Assembly: GCA_037893225.1 (NCBI GenBank)
Contig: JAZGUH010000003.1
Location: forward strand, 186,001-250,000
DNA length: 64,000 bases
Reading direction: 5' to 3'
Source of the DNA: Hippasteria phrygiana
Lineage: Eukaryota; Echinodermata; Asteroidea; Valvatida; Goniasteridae
A program made the translations under genes and the position numbers. Shown in pieces: positions 38,901-53,900 of this stretch; the stretch's first letter is position 1; every line of letters starts with the position of its first letter. The notes below the pieces were generated by a model. It ran no database searches and was not told the DNA's origin. It saw only the letters and a list, made by a program, of their open reading frames with translations.

Positions 38901-41900
38901 GGATAGGGTTTTATATACACAGTTGTTCACATCCCAAAATTGACTTTTCAGTGAACAATTGTTGTTTCTGCTTGTAACTCAGAAAGCCATAGTGCGACTT
39001 TCAGCTCATTTTGTGCTGCCAGGGGACATGTATTTAGTTCCTGCGTGTTGGTTTAAAAATAAACAGACAACGGTGGGTTTGCCCTGAGGGAAAAACCCAG
39101 ATTAGCACAAACTTCCTATAATGAACTCATTAGTGCTAATATTTCGGAGTATTTGATGCAGAGAGGAAGGGCCTAACAGGGATACGGATTGAGGAAGTAC
39201 GTACGTGCATAAACCCAACAACGTAAACATGTCTGTACAACTGTACATCTTTTGATAAATATTTTCGTTGAAGTAACTGCTTATCTAGTTTGGATTTTTA
39301 GCCCTAAGATTTTCTATAGGCCTGTCTTGTACTTGTATACTATGGGATTTTGCCCTTCACCGACATATTTTTATAAACACTGTATACTCAGTGTTGTCCC
39401 GAGAGATTATTTAGAAATCTTCACTTGGGTGGGACTCAAACCCATGATCTCCTGCTTTCTAGTGCATGGGGGTGCGTTCCACTCACGCGAACAATGCAAA
39501 CGTTTGCCAACTACGTGAAATTTTTTCCATTGGATGTGCACAACAATTTGCCGAACGTTGGTGAACGTTCGCGTTGTTCGCGTGAGTGGAACGCACCCCA
39601 GATGTCTTACCACTCGACCACCGAGCTTTCCTGAGTCGGTTGGCTGGTTCAAATCTGATATAGCGGCGGGTACCGCAACCAAACTATTCATAAGATGGAA
39701 TTTGCGTCGGGGTGATGTAAATTCAAACCAGCTCGGTGTTCGAGTGGTATTAAGACGTCTGCACTAGAAAGCAGGAGGTCGTGGGTTCGAGTCCCACCAA
39801 AGTGATTTTTTCTAATAATCTCTCGGGACAACACGGAATGTACAGTGTTTATAAAATACGTAGATGAAGAGCAAAACCCCATATATTGAATTTACATCAC
39901 CTCGACGCAAATTCCATCTAATGAATACACTGTACTTGTATACTGTACTGAAGTACTTGATATTGGATGATGTAAGTGCACTTAAATTAGTTTTATAGAG
40001 TTTTAATTATTGTTTCCTTTTCTGTCTTTTTGTGAATTGTAACTAAAAAAAAATTATTGAGTAAACCAGGATGGAATATCTCATATTTAATGTTTTAACT
40101 ACATAATTAAATATATGCTAGACAAATTAAATAATATTCTTGTACATAGTTTCTCAATGTGATATTTTTTTTTCTCAAACAGACCAGGTATGTGCGCAAT
40201 TGTTTTTCCATATTTATTTTCTTTGGATACAAGGCTAAAAGCCAGTCTGTAAGTCAAGGATTACAAAGGCAGTAGGGGTTGGTGACATTTTGAATTGCCA
40301 ACCCTACCACCTTTACATATTTCCTTGGGCCAGATCTGAAAATAGGATAATTCTTCAACAGATTCCTGAGAAATTATCCCAATTTTCAGATCTGTAGACC
40401 CAGGCGGAGTAACTTTCGCCGTCGGTGAGTCTTGTCCTTATTTCATACAAGTAATTTAAGCTCATACAACAAGAAATGTGAAATGGTTTCTTTGTAGAAT
40501 AAATGGCGTGGGAATCCCGAATTCTGGGACTCAAATCGTGTTCAAAATGGTAAAATGCAGTGAAATCTAGGCATCAGTCGAATACTGATTCACCCCTGAA
40601 CTCACAATTCGGTTTTACCCAGAGCACTTTTTGAACACTCAAATTTGTCAGTACTGTTTTGAAATGGATTGCTACGACAGGTTCACTGCCTGCGGTTTTA
40701 ACGTGTTAATAATCAAACATGCTTGAAAATGTCACACTTACTATCAGAGAAGTCACCTTCATCATCTCCCTGGTGACCGCTGTCATCCCATTGTTCCCCC
40801 GCACGGGCACCAGCTTCAGCCGGTGTCTGTCTCCGCTGATATGGATTGCCGCCCCTTGGTTCGTCAGCTGAGAAGAGTCGGGCCCTGTCTGCTACGTTCT
40901 GCGGCTTTAACTCATCATCTTGTGAGGCGCCAATGTGGGGGTCGGAATCTGCAAGAATAGAAGGCGGGAACTGGTTAATAGAGGGTAGAACGTTTGTAAT
41001 TGAAAAAAAGAGAGTGCTGGCTACTTTTTCCACGGCCCAGTTGCTGTGGAACTGGTGACAATGGTCTGGACAAAATGGCCCGTTTATTCAAAATGGTAGT
41101 GTTTACTTCCCTCTGGTTTGTATCCCTAATAAATAAAGGTAGTGTACACGATTGGTAATTCTCCCAATTTTTTTACTGAAATATTACGAAATACCTTACT
41201 AGACTGTAAGTTAATAGTAGTCTCAATCATCCTGTGAAATTATGGCACCAGGTGTGCTGTCGTTGTCAAGAAAAGTGGACATTTATATAAAACTGCCCTG
41301 TAGCCTTTAGTCAAGGTTGTGGCTACCTGGACGAGTGGCGCGCCCCGGACATGTGGCATTCAGGGTGCTTCACGTGTCCAGGTAGCCACGCGCGCCTTGA
41401 CTAAAGGCTATATCATCCGCCCGACGGTTGAAAACGAGCGCCGTTTTTCTCTCGTTTTTTTCGCCATCCAACAACGCAAAACTTTGAACAGGTCAATGGA
41501 ACGATATTTCCTATAACATACTAACCCCCAAATCCGCCCATTTTTGAAAATTGCAACAATGACTAATCATGTACACTGCCTTTAAGGTGCTTTGACATTT
41601 ACGATGCTAGCTTGACCCCTAGCATGATGGCCTTTGCAAAGGATAGACATTTCAATTTACCCACTTTCATTTTACTGACAAGTAACAATAAATATGGCAG
41701 TTCTCTATTTCTGACATGTGTGATGAGAGGTTTGATGGATACATGTGCTGTGCAACAAAAAATGCAGCTCTATAACTGCTCCCATCAGATGCAGGGTTCT
41801 CCCCATTTAATGAAAACAAAATTTCCCTGATTTTTCCCGGAGTTTTCCCTGATGAATTTTTAAAATTCCAGAATAATTATTTCGACCTATATCCAGTTTG

Positions 41901-44900
41901 ACACGTCTTCAATGTTAGAGGTTTTTAGGTCATAATCAATCACAATAATAATAGTAATAATACTCTTTAGAAATCTCCTGGATGCGGCAAATGGGCGACT
42001 CTGCCCGAAATAACCCGAAAGGGGCGACACAAGTGTCGCCCATTTAGAGCACTTTCCCCAAGCGCCTTACTAAAAAACACTCCAAAGGGGCGACTTTCAC
42101 AATAGGGCGACAGTTATGTGTCGCCCTATTCGACTGTGTCACCCAAACCCACTCTTTTATAGCATTATATGTCGCCCTATCCTGCAATTGAGGAAAATTT
42201 ATAGAGCGCAAATTCCATAATTATGTTCAAATGCGCTTTACCAATTAAATAAATAAAACTTACGTTATACAATTAAAATACAATTAAATTAATTACATGT
42301 AAAACAGTTATACATTACACAATTACAATACAATAACACAAACCATTGAATTCAGCCCAAAATACTACTACTTTCCAAAGGCAGCTCTGACTAAATGTGT
42401 TTTTACTTGAATCTTAAAAGATGTCAGTGACAAAATTTGACGGATCGTCACTGGCAACGAATTCCACAAAGAAGGAGCTGCTATACAAAAAGCCTGTCGT
42501 CCGAAAGTATTCATTACCCTCCCTTTGGGATAGTCTAATAATATGCTGTTATTTCAATGAATAATTCGAATTTGCTTTGATACATAATAAGTCACTAAGA
42601 TACTGCGGTGCCATACCATGAAGAGCTTTAAATGTCAAAAGTAGTTTTTCAAATTGAATCCTGAAAGCTAGGTAACCAAAGTAACTGGTATAATATGGGT
42701 GTAATGTGATTCCATCTAGGAATACCGTGTACAAGTCGGGCAGCTGCATTCTGAACTCTTTGTAATTTAATAAGTTGTGAATTCGGTAAACCGTAAAACA
42801 AGCTATTGCAATAATCCAAACGACTAGTTATGAAAGCATGAATTAAAACAGTTAGATTATTTGTCTGATATTATGAATATGGACAAATACCGCTGAACAA
42901 ACATTGCTGATATGTTTATCCATAGATAACTTGGAATCAAACATGGTACCTAAATTACATGTACATACATGTAAAGATGAAGATATGTTTGCGTTTCCGA
43001 CCTTTAAATTTGATCAAGGTATTTTAGACAGTTGCTGCTGGGTTCCAATAACAATAAACTCGGTTTTTGAATCATTGATCATTAATCTGTCCTGAATCAT
43101 CCATTGACGTATACATGTATCACGTATACATTCTTCCATGGCGTGTATAGCTTGTTGCTGATTGGCGACACGACAAGGATTGAATGACAAGTACAACTGA
43201 GTATCATCTGCATAGCAGTAAATATTTAGAAGATGACGTTCAGCTATTTCAAACAATTTGGAAGAATACAATAAAAAGCAACAGTCCCAAACAAGATCCC
43301 TGTGGGACACAACAATTAACATAAAATTTGTTAGACATGGCCCCATGAAATACAACACGCTGACCCCTCCCATAATGAACGGAACCAATCCAAAACAACA
43401 CCAGATATTCCAATCCTAGACTGAAGTCGATTTAATAAAATGGCATGATCAACGGTGTCAAAGGCAGCACTGAGGTCTAAAATTCTTAACAATGTGACCT
43501 GTTGGGAATTCATTTTAATTTTCAGCAAGGCTGTCTCGGTGCTGTGATTCTTCCTGTATGCAGACTGCATGGTTGGATACAATCCATGAGCAGTCATATG
43601 TTTGTGAACCTGATTAAACACAACCCTCTCAGTCATGCACCACAGCCAGTCAGCCACCCGGCTAAAGAGATGAAGAGGGATTTCCACACTAAAAAGCCAC
43701 CATAGCCAATCATCCAGTGGATACGCTGTTTGGCCATGAGACAAAATATAACAGACTGACTACTTTCTCTTTTGGGCCAATAAAATTCCCTGACTTTTCC
43801 CTGATTTGAGGCATTTTTCTCAAATTCCCTGACTTTTCCCTGACCGGAAAAAGCGAAACTCATTTTCCAGGTTTTGCTTGATTTCCAGGATGTGGTGGGA
43901 ACCCTGAGATATAATGTACATGTACATGTACGTACATGTACAGTGCAACATTCTCAATGATATCATTTCAAATCGAATATGTATTTTTTTTTATTTATTA
44001 ATTTTTTTTTTTTTAAATCACTGACAACCAACTGAATTTTTAGGGAACTATCACAGCCTATCAAAAACTCTGACCACCAACTCTCACAGTTTGTGTGTGT
44101 GTTTCAACCGGTCATTTGATAGGTTTTGATCTGTACAGCAGCAGGGTAGATTTTGGCCCTGAGAACAGGAGGGTTTTAAATAAATAATAAACAAATAATA
44201 CTATTTCTATATAGCACCAAATCCTTCAGAATGACACTCAAGATGCTTTACAATCATTAAAAAATTGACTAAAAATCTTAAATCTGTCAAACACCCTAAA
44301 ACTGATACAAAAATAACCTCTGCTTCATTTGCTGTTGTAGTGACAGCAAAATGTCTTTAGATTTTTTTATTTTTTTCCCTACAAACACACAAAATGTGGT
44401 GTTCTTTGACAACTTGTTAGAAAAAAAGGTTTAATTTTAACTTGGCACAACCTTTATATATCTTTAACATAAAAAAGATCAGTGAAAGAAAATCTTCAGA
44501 AAGGGTAATTCCGGTCTTAAAAAGGGTAATTCCAGTGAAATCTATCCTACTTAAATTGTCAGAAGCTTAAGATAAGTGGTTTTTTTTATGAAGTGGTAAT
44601 ACAACATATGGAGTAAACACCAGAGATCTTAATTTGATATCAGCTGTAAGCTTTGCTATTATCTCAACACATGTACTTTCAGCCAATCCAATCCCATCGC
44701 AGGTATATGCAGATGAGGAAGGCTGGTCTTATGCAAATGAGTAAGGTGTAACAGTTAACAGGTAGTGTACAGTTACTTCAAATTAAGTCATGCCTCTCCT
44801 GGGACATTCTAGATTCTACTAGGGAACAGTTTGTTTAGGTCAATGACACTAGCACCAGGGTCCAGAACCATCCAGCATAGAGGATGTGATCTTGGATGTT

Positions 44901-47900
44901 TTGCATAAATGATCCTGCATTTAAACAGCTGCTGATGCATCTTGATTTTTTTTTTATCAAAGTAAACATTGGTGCACCCAGGATTTGTCTTCGGAGGGAA
45001 CTCACCAATTTTTCTTTTCAAATAGTGTTTTCAAAATGTTGCACAGAAATAAATTGTCGCTGGAAACTAATTAGACGAGGTGATCCGTGGATCACACGTG
45101 TCACCTTTTTTTTGGTCACTGCATCGCATTTGCAACTTTTCAAATGAGAGCAATTTTACATTTTAACTCTTTCACGACGGTATTATAATGGGGGCTGTGA
45201 CGTAATTGTTTTACAGAATGTTTACAACGAGCCACGCTGAGCGGCGCGCCGTAGCGGAAGAGTTAAGCCTATTTTACCACTTGACCTCCAATGACCTTTA
45301 TGTGACCTGTAAGATCAACATCATATGAATGTTTCCATGTTGCACCTAAGGCTCAAGTTTGATTGCAATTGGACTTGAACTTTTCAAATGAGACCAATTT
45401 TACATGTTCAGCCCATTTTACAACTTGACCTCAGATGACCTTTGACCTCATTAACATATGTCCATATGTGTATGTAATTTTTAAGTTTATATGAATAGTA
45501 CAATAATTGTTTTAAATTTGATGTATTTATCTGACGTAACTGTTTTTTGTGTTTTCATAATTTTTTTTATAGTGAGCTGTCCAACCATATGTAATTTCCT
45601 TTTCAGGATAAATAAAGTATTTTGAATTGAATTGAATTGAATATGAAGGTTCCCATGTTACATGTATAACCCAAATTTGGTTCCAATTGGACTTCAACTT
45701 TTCAAATGGGGCCAAATGAGAGCAACAACTTTAACATACGGTCACACGGGCCACACGGACAGAATTCATGACTGGTAAGTGCCCCCAAAACATTCGTTTA
45801 GGCGACACAAAAAGGAAGGAGGAAGGGCAAGACCATTTCTGACATTAGTTGCACCTTTCACTATAAACAAAAACAAATTTAAAAATTAGCAATCTTCGGG
45901 GTTCTCAAGTCTCCTGAGCACCCCCCCCCCCTTCCCCTGGGTACACCACTGTTCATACACTGTTCAGTATAACATAAATCAATATTAAATAATGGATATA
46001 TTTTTATGGGCAAAATTTTTTTTCTCCTGTATTTCGCATAAACAATTGGGTATACTTGAACAAAATATATAGAACACTGTTTATCATGGATATTTTTACT
46101 CAACTTACTCGTAGAATAGCTAATAAAAAAGCTGGCGGTCATTTTGAACTGAACATTTGCCGACCATTGTGAATTTAAATGCTTGGCGGCCATCTTGGAA
46201 AAAAACCCAACAAATAACAAATAAAAAGGCCCGCATCTTCCTTTTTTGAAAAAACCCAGACCATCAACTGGTAATTTGTTTTTACTTGGCCTAATGTTCG
46301 CTGCACAACTACTACAAATCAAGTGTGGTTATTGGTAGGGTAGGCGTTCAATGCATAACTAGGGTGCTGTGCACCAGCGCATATCTCTGTTCTTTTATCC
46401 AATTTGTATAGAACCAAACAATCTTGCTTTCAAGGACGCTGGTTTCAGTTACGATTGGATTTCATTTATACGTGTACTATAGTACAGTGAACGATGATTT
46501 CAAATCATGTGTACAATGTATCATTTATAAGTCCCCCCCCCCCCCCCCCACCCTTCTCTCTCTATTTTGTGGGGGGATGGGTGATTATGTATTATACAAC
46601 ACCTGAATAAATCCCAGCCATCCGATTGGTGGATCGTCGATCACGTGCATTGAATTATTCGACCCATCACACGACGCGAACCCGCACCGCCCAAAACGTT
46701 CTATCACATGGTTCTATCAAACGGTGCGCGCGCATTGATAGAACCAAAAGAACTTCCCTAATTTCACAGTCACTATGGTGGCGCTACAACAGGGCTGTCA
46801 TTCACACAACATGGCGGCCGAGTTTCCCGAACTGCCGCGGTTTGTTCTCCTAACAGACGACGAAATATTGGAACTCGTAGGCGATGCTGACGCTCCAAAT
46901 ACAAAGAGACAAATCAAATATGCAGTGAAACGATTAGATGGATTTGCAAGACACGCAGGAACAACAATTGAAGCTTTAACTGATTCGGAACTCGACAATT
47001 TTTTTGTCGCGGTTTTATGCGGGACTGAGAAGGTAAACGGCATGCAATCTGTCAGATTTATTCAGGCGTTGTATAAAACAAATAATGAATGTTTCACATT
47101 CGTGCAATGGTAAGAATAATTTCATTCGGTGACAGATATGTCCCATTCCACTCGGCTTCGCCTCGTGGAATGGAACATTCAATCTGTCACCTCATGAAAT
47201 TATTCTTACCATCGCACTCATAAACATTCATTATTTGTATACTATCAACTGGTTAATATTAAAGCTTAGAAAATGTAAACAACATTTATTTCACAAAAGT
47301 AGATATTATCCGTGTCCAATGACACCAGCCATATTATATTGTGCTGCTTCTAACCAGGCCGTTATTATTAATAGGTGCTGGAATGCCAATATGGGCTTGT
47401 GCAGCAAGGTGTAACACAAACAATAGGCAAACAATGGATTGAGTATGCACAAGAATGCGCGTATTAGACGACAACCAGCCAGGTGGTCTTTTTTTTCTTC
47501 AAACCGCGGCCATGGCTGTTGTCCTTATAATGTGGTTTTCTTTTATTTCAGAATTTTGTCGATCTGTGTTTGGTAAACTGTAAAATCCATATACGTTATA
47601 CTCATTTATTACAAAAATAAACTACAACCAAACACAGGAAGATTGTTTGTGCATGCATGCCTCAGCCAGGTTTTTTATTATACGTCAAAAACTCAACTGT
47701 CAGGTACTAAAATCTGGGCAGCCCACCCATCATGCATGTATAGCACCATTTGTTCATGTGTGATGTGGTCTGGGAAAACCCTTCACATGTCGCCGAACCT
47801 GCATTGACGATAATGGCACAATAGTCCCGAGAATTTTATTTTTGACAATTTGAGTTTCTGCTACCAATTATATTATTAATATCTAAATTATCATTCCTGA

Positions 47901-50900
47901 AAATATTACTTAAAAATTCATTCATATCGCTGGTCAATGAACCATGAAAAGTGTGGGAAAAGGGCATGCAACACAGGAAATGGAAAAAGGGTGTGTAAAC
48001 CCATATACCTCTATGGTAAAACATGACTTTAAAATGCAATGACAGGTGCACTATGAATTGTAAAAAAAATTCTAAGGAAGTTCGTCCCAAACAAGGCTAA
48101 AATCAACTTGGTACGGAGCCACAAAAGGGAAAAATAACAATCAAAGATGCAAGAGGTAGGAATTTAGATTCCTCTTGAAGCAGGAAAGATGAATGGAAAC
48201 ATGCACCGGGCACAGAATTCCATAGAGATACAGAACGTAGAAAAAAGCTACTGGTATAGATTTTCGTATATTATAGTCACAGCTAGTGTACATTGTTGGG
48301 AACAGACGACATGTACTGCGAAACAACTAACCAAAATGTATGTAGCATTCAAGACAGGTGTGCTCAGACTACATTGAAAGTTTAAACTCAATGAGTGCTC
48401 AACTTCTAGTATAGAAAAGTGCAAAAATATACCACATTTTTCTTATTCAGGTCACTAGGCCTACAAGGCAAAAAAGTGTATTCCCAGGTTCAACCACGAT
48501 GTGCAATTGAAATACTTGTAATCAAATTTTCTCACATGCTACCTTGTGCATGGTAAAACACTTTCTTACGTGTCACACGTATGTTGACGTGTATTGCGGG
48601 AGTATCAGTTTAGTTTATTCACAGGCTGGTATGCTGCAGTCGCACAGTATAAGCCGTTGCCTGGATCGGATCTGTTGTGGCTACGGCTTCGAATTTGGCC
48701 ATTGACAGGCTACGTTGAAGAGCCGTAGCTATTGATAATAATGTATGTGAGAATCTACATCGGGCTGCTACTAGACGTGTTGCCAAAATACTGTACAAAC
48801 GCTATGACAATACGAACCATTCAAATTATCTTTTCCGGGGTTTTCTGTTAGATGTACCCAAGAAGTTTCCCAAGACACAAATTATAAAATCAGGCGTGCA
48901 AAGTTTTTTTAAAGTAATATTTATTTATTTCTTTTTAACATTGTCAGGTAAAGTCGGAAGTAGACAGTATCGATTCTTGGCATATATAGTGATTGGTATC
49001 GATATGATTAAAAGCTTTTGAATTATGCACTATTCGAAAATCACCGGGATCGCTGGTTCAGTTAATCAATTGCTGCTACAGAATCGAAGCACAACCTACA
49101 CCGGGTTTGAACTCGTGAATCTGACCAAACAAAAGTATTGCACATTAATAATCACCAGGAAGGTTTCAAGTTGGTCATTAGCTTCACTTCCATAGGATTC
49201 GCATTCTTGTAAAAACCCCGCTTCCAAAGAATCTCATGAAAAGTATGACGGCAACAGAGGAAATCAACGAATATCACTGCTTGTAAAAGGCTAATATGCA
49301 ATTCAATTATGCAATACCATTATGCCTATTCAAACGCAAATAAGCACCTCATTGCTTAAAAAAAAGAATTTGATCTGACGTCACTTGTACAGCACAAAGG
49401 GTAAACTGTAGATCTGCACAATGAGCAAAACTAAGTTGGCAGAGGAAACATACGTGGTCAAACTCAAAGTCACACTAGAAAAATAGAAGTGTGAAATACA
49501 GGGCTGAACTGTTACGGAAATGCATGCATTGACCAAAATCTGTACCTTGCCTGAAATTTCTAGTTCACTAGTTACTGGTTCAGTACTATAGTTCAATGTT
49601 ACTCCTGAATGGTTGGCCCTGACTGAATAATACCTCAATGTCTGTCCTGTGTGACCTTAGGACAACAAACTTGCTGATAATACCAGGAAGTACATGTACA
49701 TGTAAATATGTGCACTGTAGATACACCTGTGCGGTTGGTACTGAAAATCGAAAGACTTGGGGAAATCCGAATTAGTACAAAATTACAGACAAGAAAACTC
49801 GTAAATTTATAAACTCGTATAATGTGCTTTTGTAGCAACAACTACTTCATCAGATTAATTATTTTTATGAAAGTCGCCCAATACAAGTCTAAAAGCTACT
49901 CTAGGTAAAGGACTATACAGCAGAGGTGGTGGGGTTGGCCACATTTTAGGAGGCCAGCCCTACCACCCTTACGGTTTTCCTGGGCCAGATATAGAGGATA
50001 AATCTTCAATAGATACCAAAGAAATTATCCCAATTTTCAAACCTGTAGATCAACCGTTGGTGAAACCAACTCACTGTATGCTGGCAAAAACACAATTGTT
50101 GTGTTGCCCTCGGACCGACCGACCATAAAAATCGACAGATGCCGGGTCGGCATTTTTTTTTAAAATATAAATAAAAACATAACTCAGCCTCTCTGTCTTA
50201 AAAAGTGTTTGTATTTGATGTGCCTTCGTTACTTTAAATGCGTATTTTCATGTCAAAAATGAAACCAGGGGGTTTGTCCAACATTTAGGCCTAAACATGC
50301 CCGGGTAAGCGTGAAGACGGGAAAAAACAAATACCGACCAACTTACCCTCTTTTAATTTTACCTTTTTGTTTGGGCCTTAATCAATAACACTCAGAATTA
50401 AGAAAATTGACAAGAGCAGAGCTTGAATTACATTGTACCCTACGAGGCTGCGAGTAACCTCCACATTTTACCAGATGAAAGTAATCTCCTTAATTATTAG
50501 AGGAAAATAATGGTGGCATGACCATAAACTCTGCAGACCTCCCAGGATAATACATGACATTACTCCACAAGGCATAAGGTTTTCCTCTATGGATCCCGCC
50601 CATAAGTTCAATGGAAACCTTGTTGGCTATTAAACAGGACTGACTAAAAGCCATTCAGCTTTTCATACTATTAGCAGTTCCTCATCCAATGGTAGTTAAA
50701 GATTATGTACACGATTGGTAATCCTCAAACAATTTTTTTTACAGAATTATTACAAAATACATTACCAGACTGTAAGTTAATAGTAGTCTCAATCATCCTG
50801 TGAAATGAAATGATGGCACCTGGTGTGCTGTCGTTTTCAAGAAAAGTGGAAATGTATATCGTTTTCCAATGATTGTTCGGCTGAACAATTGTTGGAAAAC

Positions 50901-53900
50901 TGCCCTCTATTGACCGAATGTAGTTAATCGGTGTGTCTAAAATGGGTTAACAAACCTGAAAACGGGCGCACGCGTAGTGTACCGAAGCGATGCATTGTAA
51001 CCAGTGCATGCAGTGGATATTGGACGTTCCGCTCGGCCCTCGGCCTCTGTACATTATGTGACCAATTGAAAACGATCCCATTCACAAAAATTGGGCTTAT
51101 TTTACAAGTGGGCGCTATAACAAATGCCGCCCGACGGTTGAAAATGAACACCGTTTTTCTCTCGTTTTTTTTGCCATCCAAGAACACAAAACTTTGAACA
51201 AGTCAGTGGAACGATATTTCCTATAAAATACTAACCCCCAAATCCGCCCATTTCTGAAAATTGCAACAATGACAATCATGTACACTACATTTAAATTTGG
51301 TTTGTCCTTTACATGTACTACACGTTGTACATGCACCAAACATCACTAAAAAATAGGTAAATTTCTTCAAGAGGCAAGGCTCGCTGTGGTCAATTTATTT
51401 CAAGATTTGCAGGTCAACTAATTTCTCACTCTCATTAAAATCATCGCTTTGTTGGCAAAAAATTTACAATTTTTTGTGGTTACACAAAGACAACACCTTC
51501 AAGTACTGTGGAAATCATGTTTGACTTTTTGGGTATAGTCAAATCAGTCACTTTCCAAAAAGTGTTCTCCAACAATTTTCTAAACTCTAGCAACACAATA
51601 ACAACCCTGCTTTCAAGCTTTTGTCCACTAACATGAGAGATGTAGTCGAGTCCATCACATGATCACAAGTCCCTGCAAGTCCCTGCAAGTCCATCACAAG
51701 CACTCCAGTCCTAATCCCAATCACAAGCTATTCAAATGTTCATCCAGTTACTTGTGACCGGCTTTATGAAAGGACTTCTGACTGGGCTTGCGAAAGTACT
51801 TGGGAAAGGACTTGCAGGGACTCGACTCCAACTCTGGTATCTATAGGCCAATCGGCTTAAGATTTATAAACAATTCTGGACTTCACAAGGTAACATTCAG
51901 TAGTTTTGTAGCGACTACAACAACAAACACGAACACAAGGAATAGGACTTCTGGTTAAAAGTGAAAGGAAAATTTGGCCAATGCCCAAAAAAGTAACTTT
52001 TTCCTGCACCTGTTTAATATTCTGTGGGTTTTTTTAGGTGATATTTTTGGCATAAATTATAAAAGGTGTGCTCAAGATCTGAAAGTAACTCCACTCTACA
52101 AACACAGCAGGCAACTGTCACACTGTTGGTTAATTTTTGTTTTGTTTTGTTTCGTGTTGTTTGGTGTTTTTTTCTTCCTTTTTTGGGTAGCTATATTAAA
52201 TATTTGGAGAACTTTATTTTACATAGGCTCCCATGTAGTTGATACTGACGAAGCAATTGAATTTGTGAATCAACATTGTGAACAAAATTACACACATGTA
52301 CATGTACAACTTTAAAGTGTCCCTTTCTTGACCTATAACTGAGTCAGAAACAGAAAATCTAACTAAATAACTATCCATTCGTGTTCTAAATTGCATGGCA
52401 AAACTTTTTGATTTAAAACATTTTACCCGGAACATTTTCATGTAATAGAGAAAGGAAACTTGTCTAAACTGTGTGCATGTACTTGGCACAGTGTATGGTC
52501 ACTCATGGTGTTCACATACATTCGGATTTCTGCCTCATTTTCACAGATTTTGCTGAAATAACTCTTGAACAGGTTGTGCCACATGTTTAGACACTTGTTA
52601 TGACCAGATGAGGAGGTTAATTGCTTTTACTTTCCAAGCTTTTGCTGTTCCTGACCCATTTTGGTGGAGTATAAAGTAAAATCTTACCATTTTAATATCC
52701 TACCATTACAAATTTTATCTCTCCCTTAGCGATATTAAAGAGTGTGTTCAGCCCAGGGCTGTAGTCGCGTCTATCACAAGTCCCTGCAAGTCCCTGCAAG
52801 TCCATCACAAACCCTCCAGTCATAATTCCAATCACAAACTATTCAAATGAGCTTTGACAAAGGCATTCCTTTGTCATTGTTCATCCAGTTACTTGTGACT
52901 GGCTTTATGAAAGGACTTGTGACTGGACTTGTGAAAGGACTTGTGAAAGGACTTGCAGGGACTCGATAAACATGGGGTGACACTATATACTGGAAAACAC
53001 AGGGAAAACAACCGTAAAAACACCGGAAAACAACAGAAAACACCGGAAAACAACGGAAAACACCGGATAACACCGGAAAACACAATACATACCAGAAAAC
53101 ACACTAAAGTTTCTAAACATCGGACAACACACTAAATACCGGAAAACAAAAGGACACTAAATCCCGGAAAACACCACAAACACACTAAATACCGGAGGAA
53201 AAAAAAAACAAATACTGGAAAACACCAAAAAACACACTAAATACCGGAAAACACAAACAAAAATCACTAAATATCAGAAAACACCCCAAAAACACACACA
53301 CTACACTAAGTTTTTCGGTGTGAATTGTCTTTTGGGGGAGTTTTCCGGTATGTGTAGTTGTGATTTTTTTCGGTGTGAAATGTGTTTTTAGGGTGTTTTC
53401 CGGTATTTAGTGAGTTTTTGGTGTTTTCCGGTATGTAGTGTGTTTTCCGGTAGTTTTTCAGGAGTTTTCCGGTATATAGTAGGCGTGAAGGTAGGACAAA
53501 GGGTATGTCAGTATATTTTCTACAACCCCTTTCTAAATCTCTCTAATTAATACCATCAAACAAACAAACAAACAATCGATCAAGACAATAAAAAGTCCAA
53601 GTTCCTCCAACATCTATACTCACCTATGACAGCATACTTTTTCTCAAACCTATTCTTCAATGACTTCGTCCCAACAACTTTTTCTTCACTCTGTGCACGC
53701 TTAATGACCGTCAGACCCTTAGGTTTGGATGGCATATTGGGCTTCAGTCCCTTGGCATTCTCTACAAAACCCGGTTTAATTCCAGTCTCTTTATTCTTCA
53801 CTTGGATGCTGGGAATGGGATGGCTTGGAGTAACTTTCTTCAACTGCACAGCAGAATTCAGGTTTTTGACGGCAGTGAGACCACTTGGCATGCTTGGATG

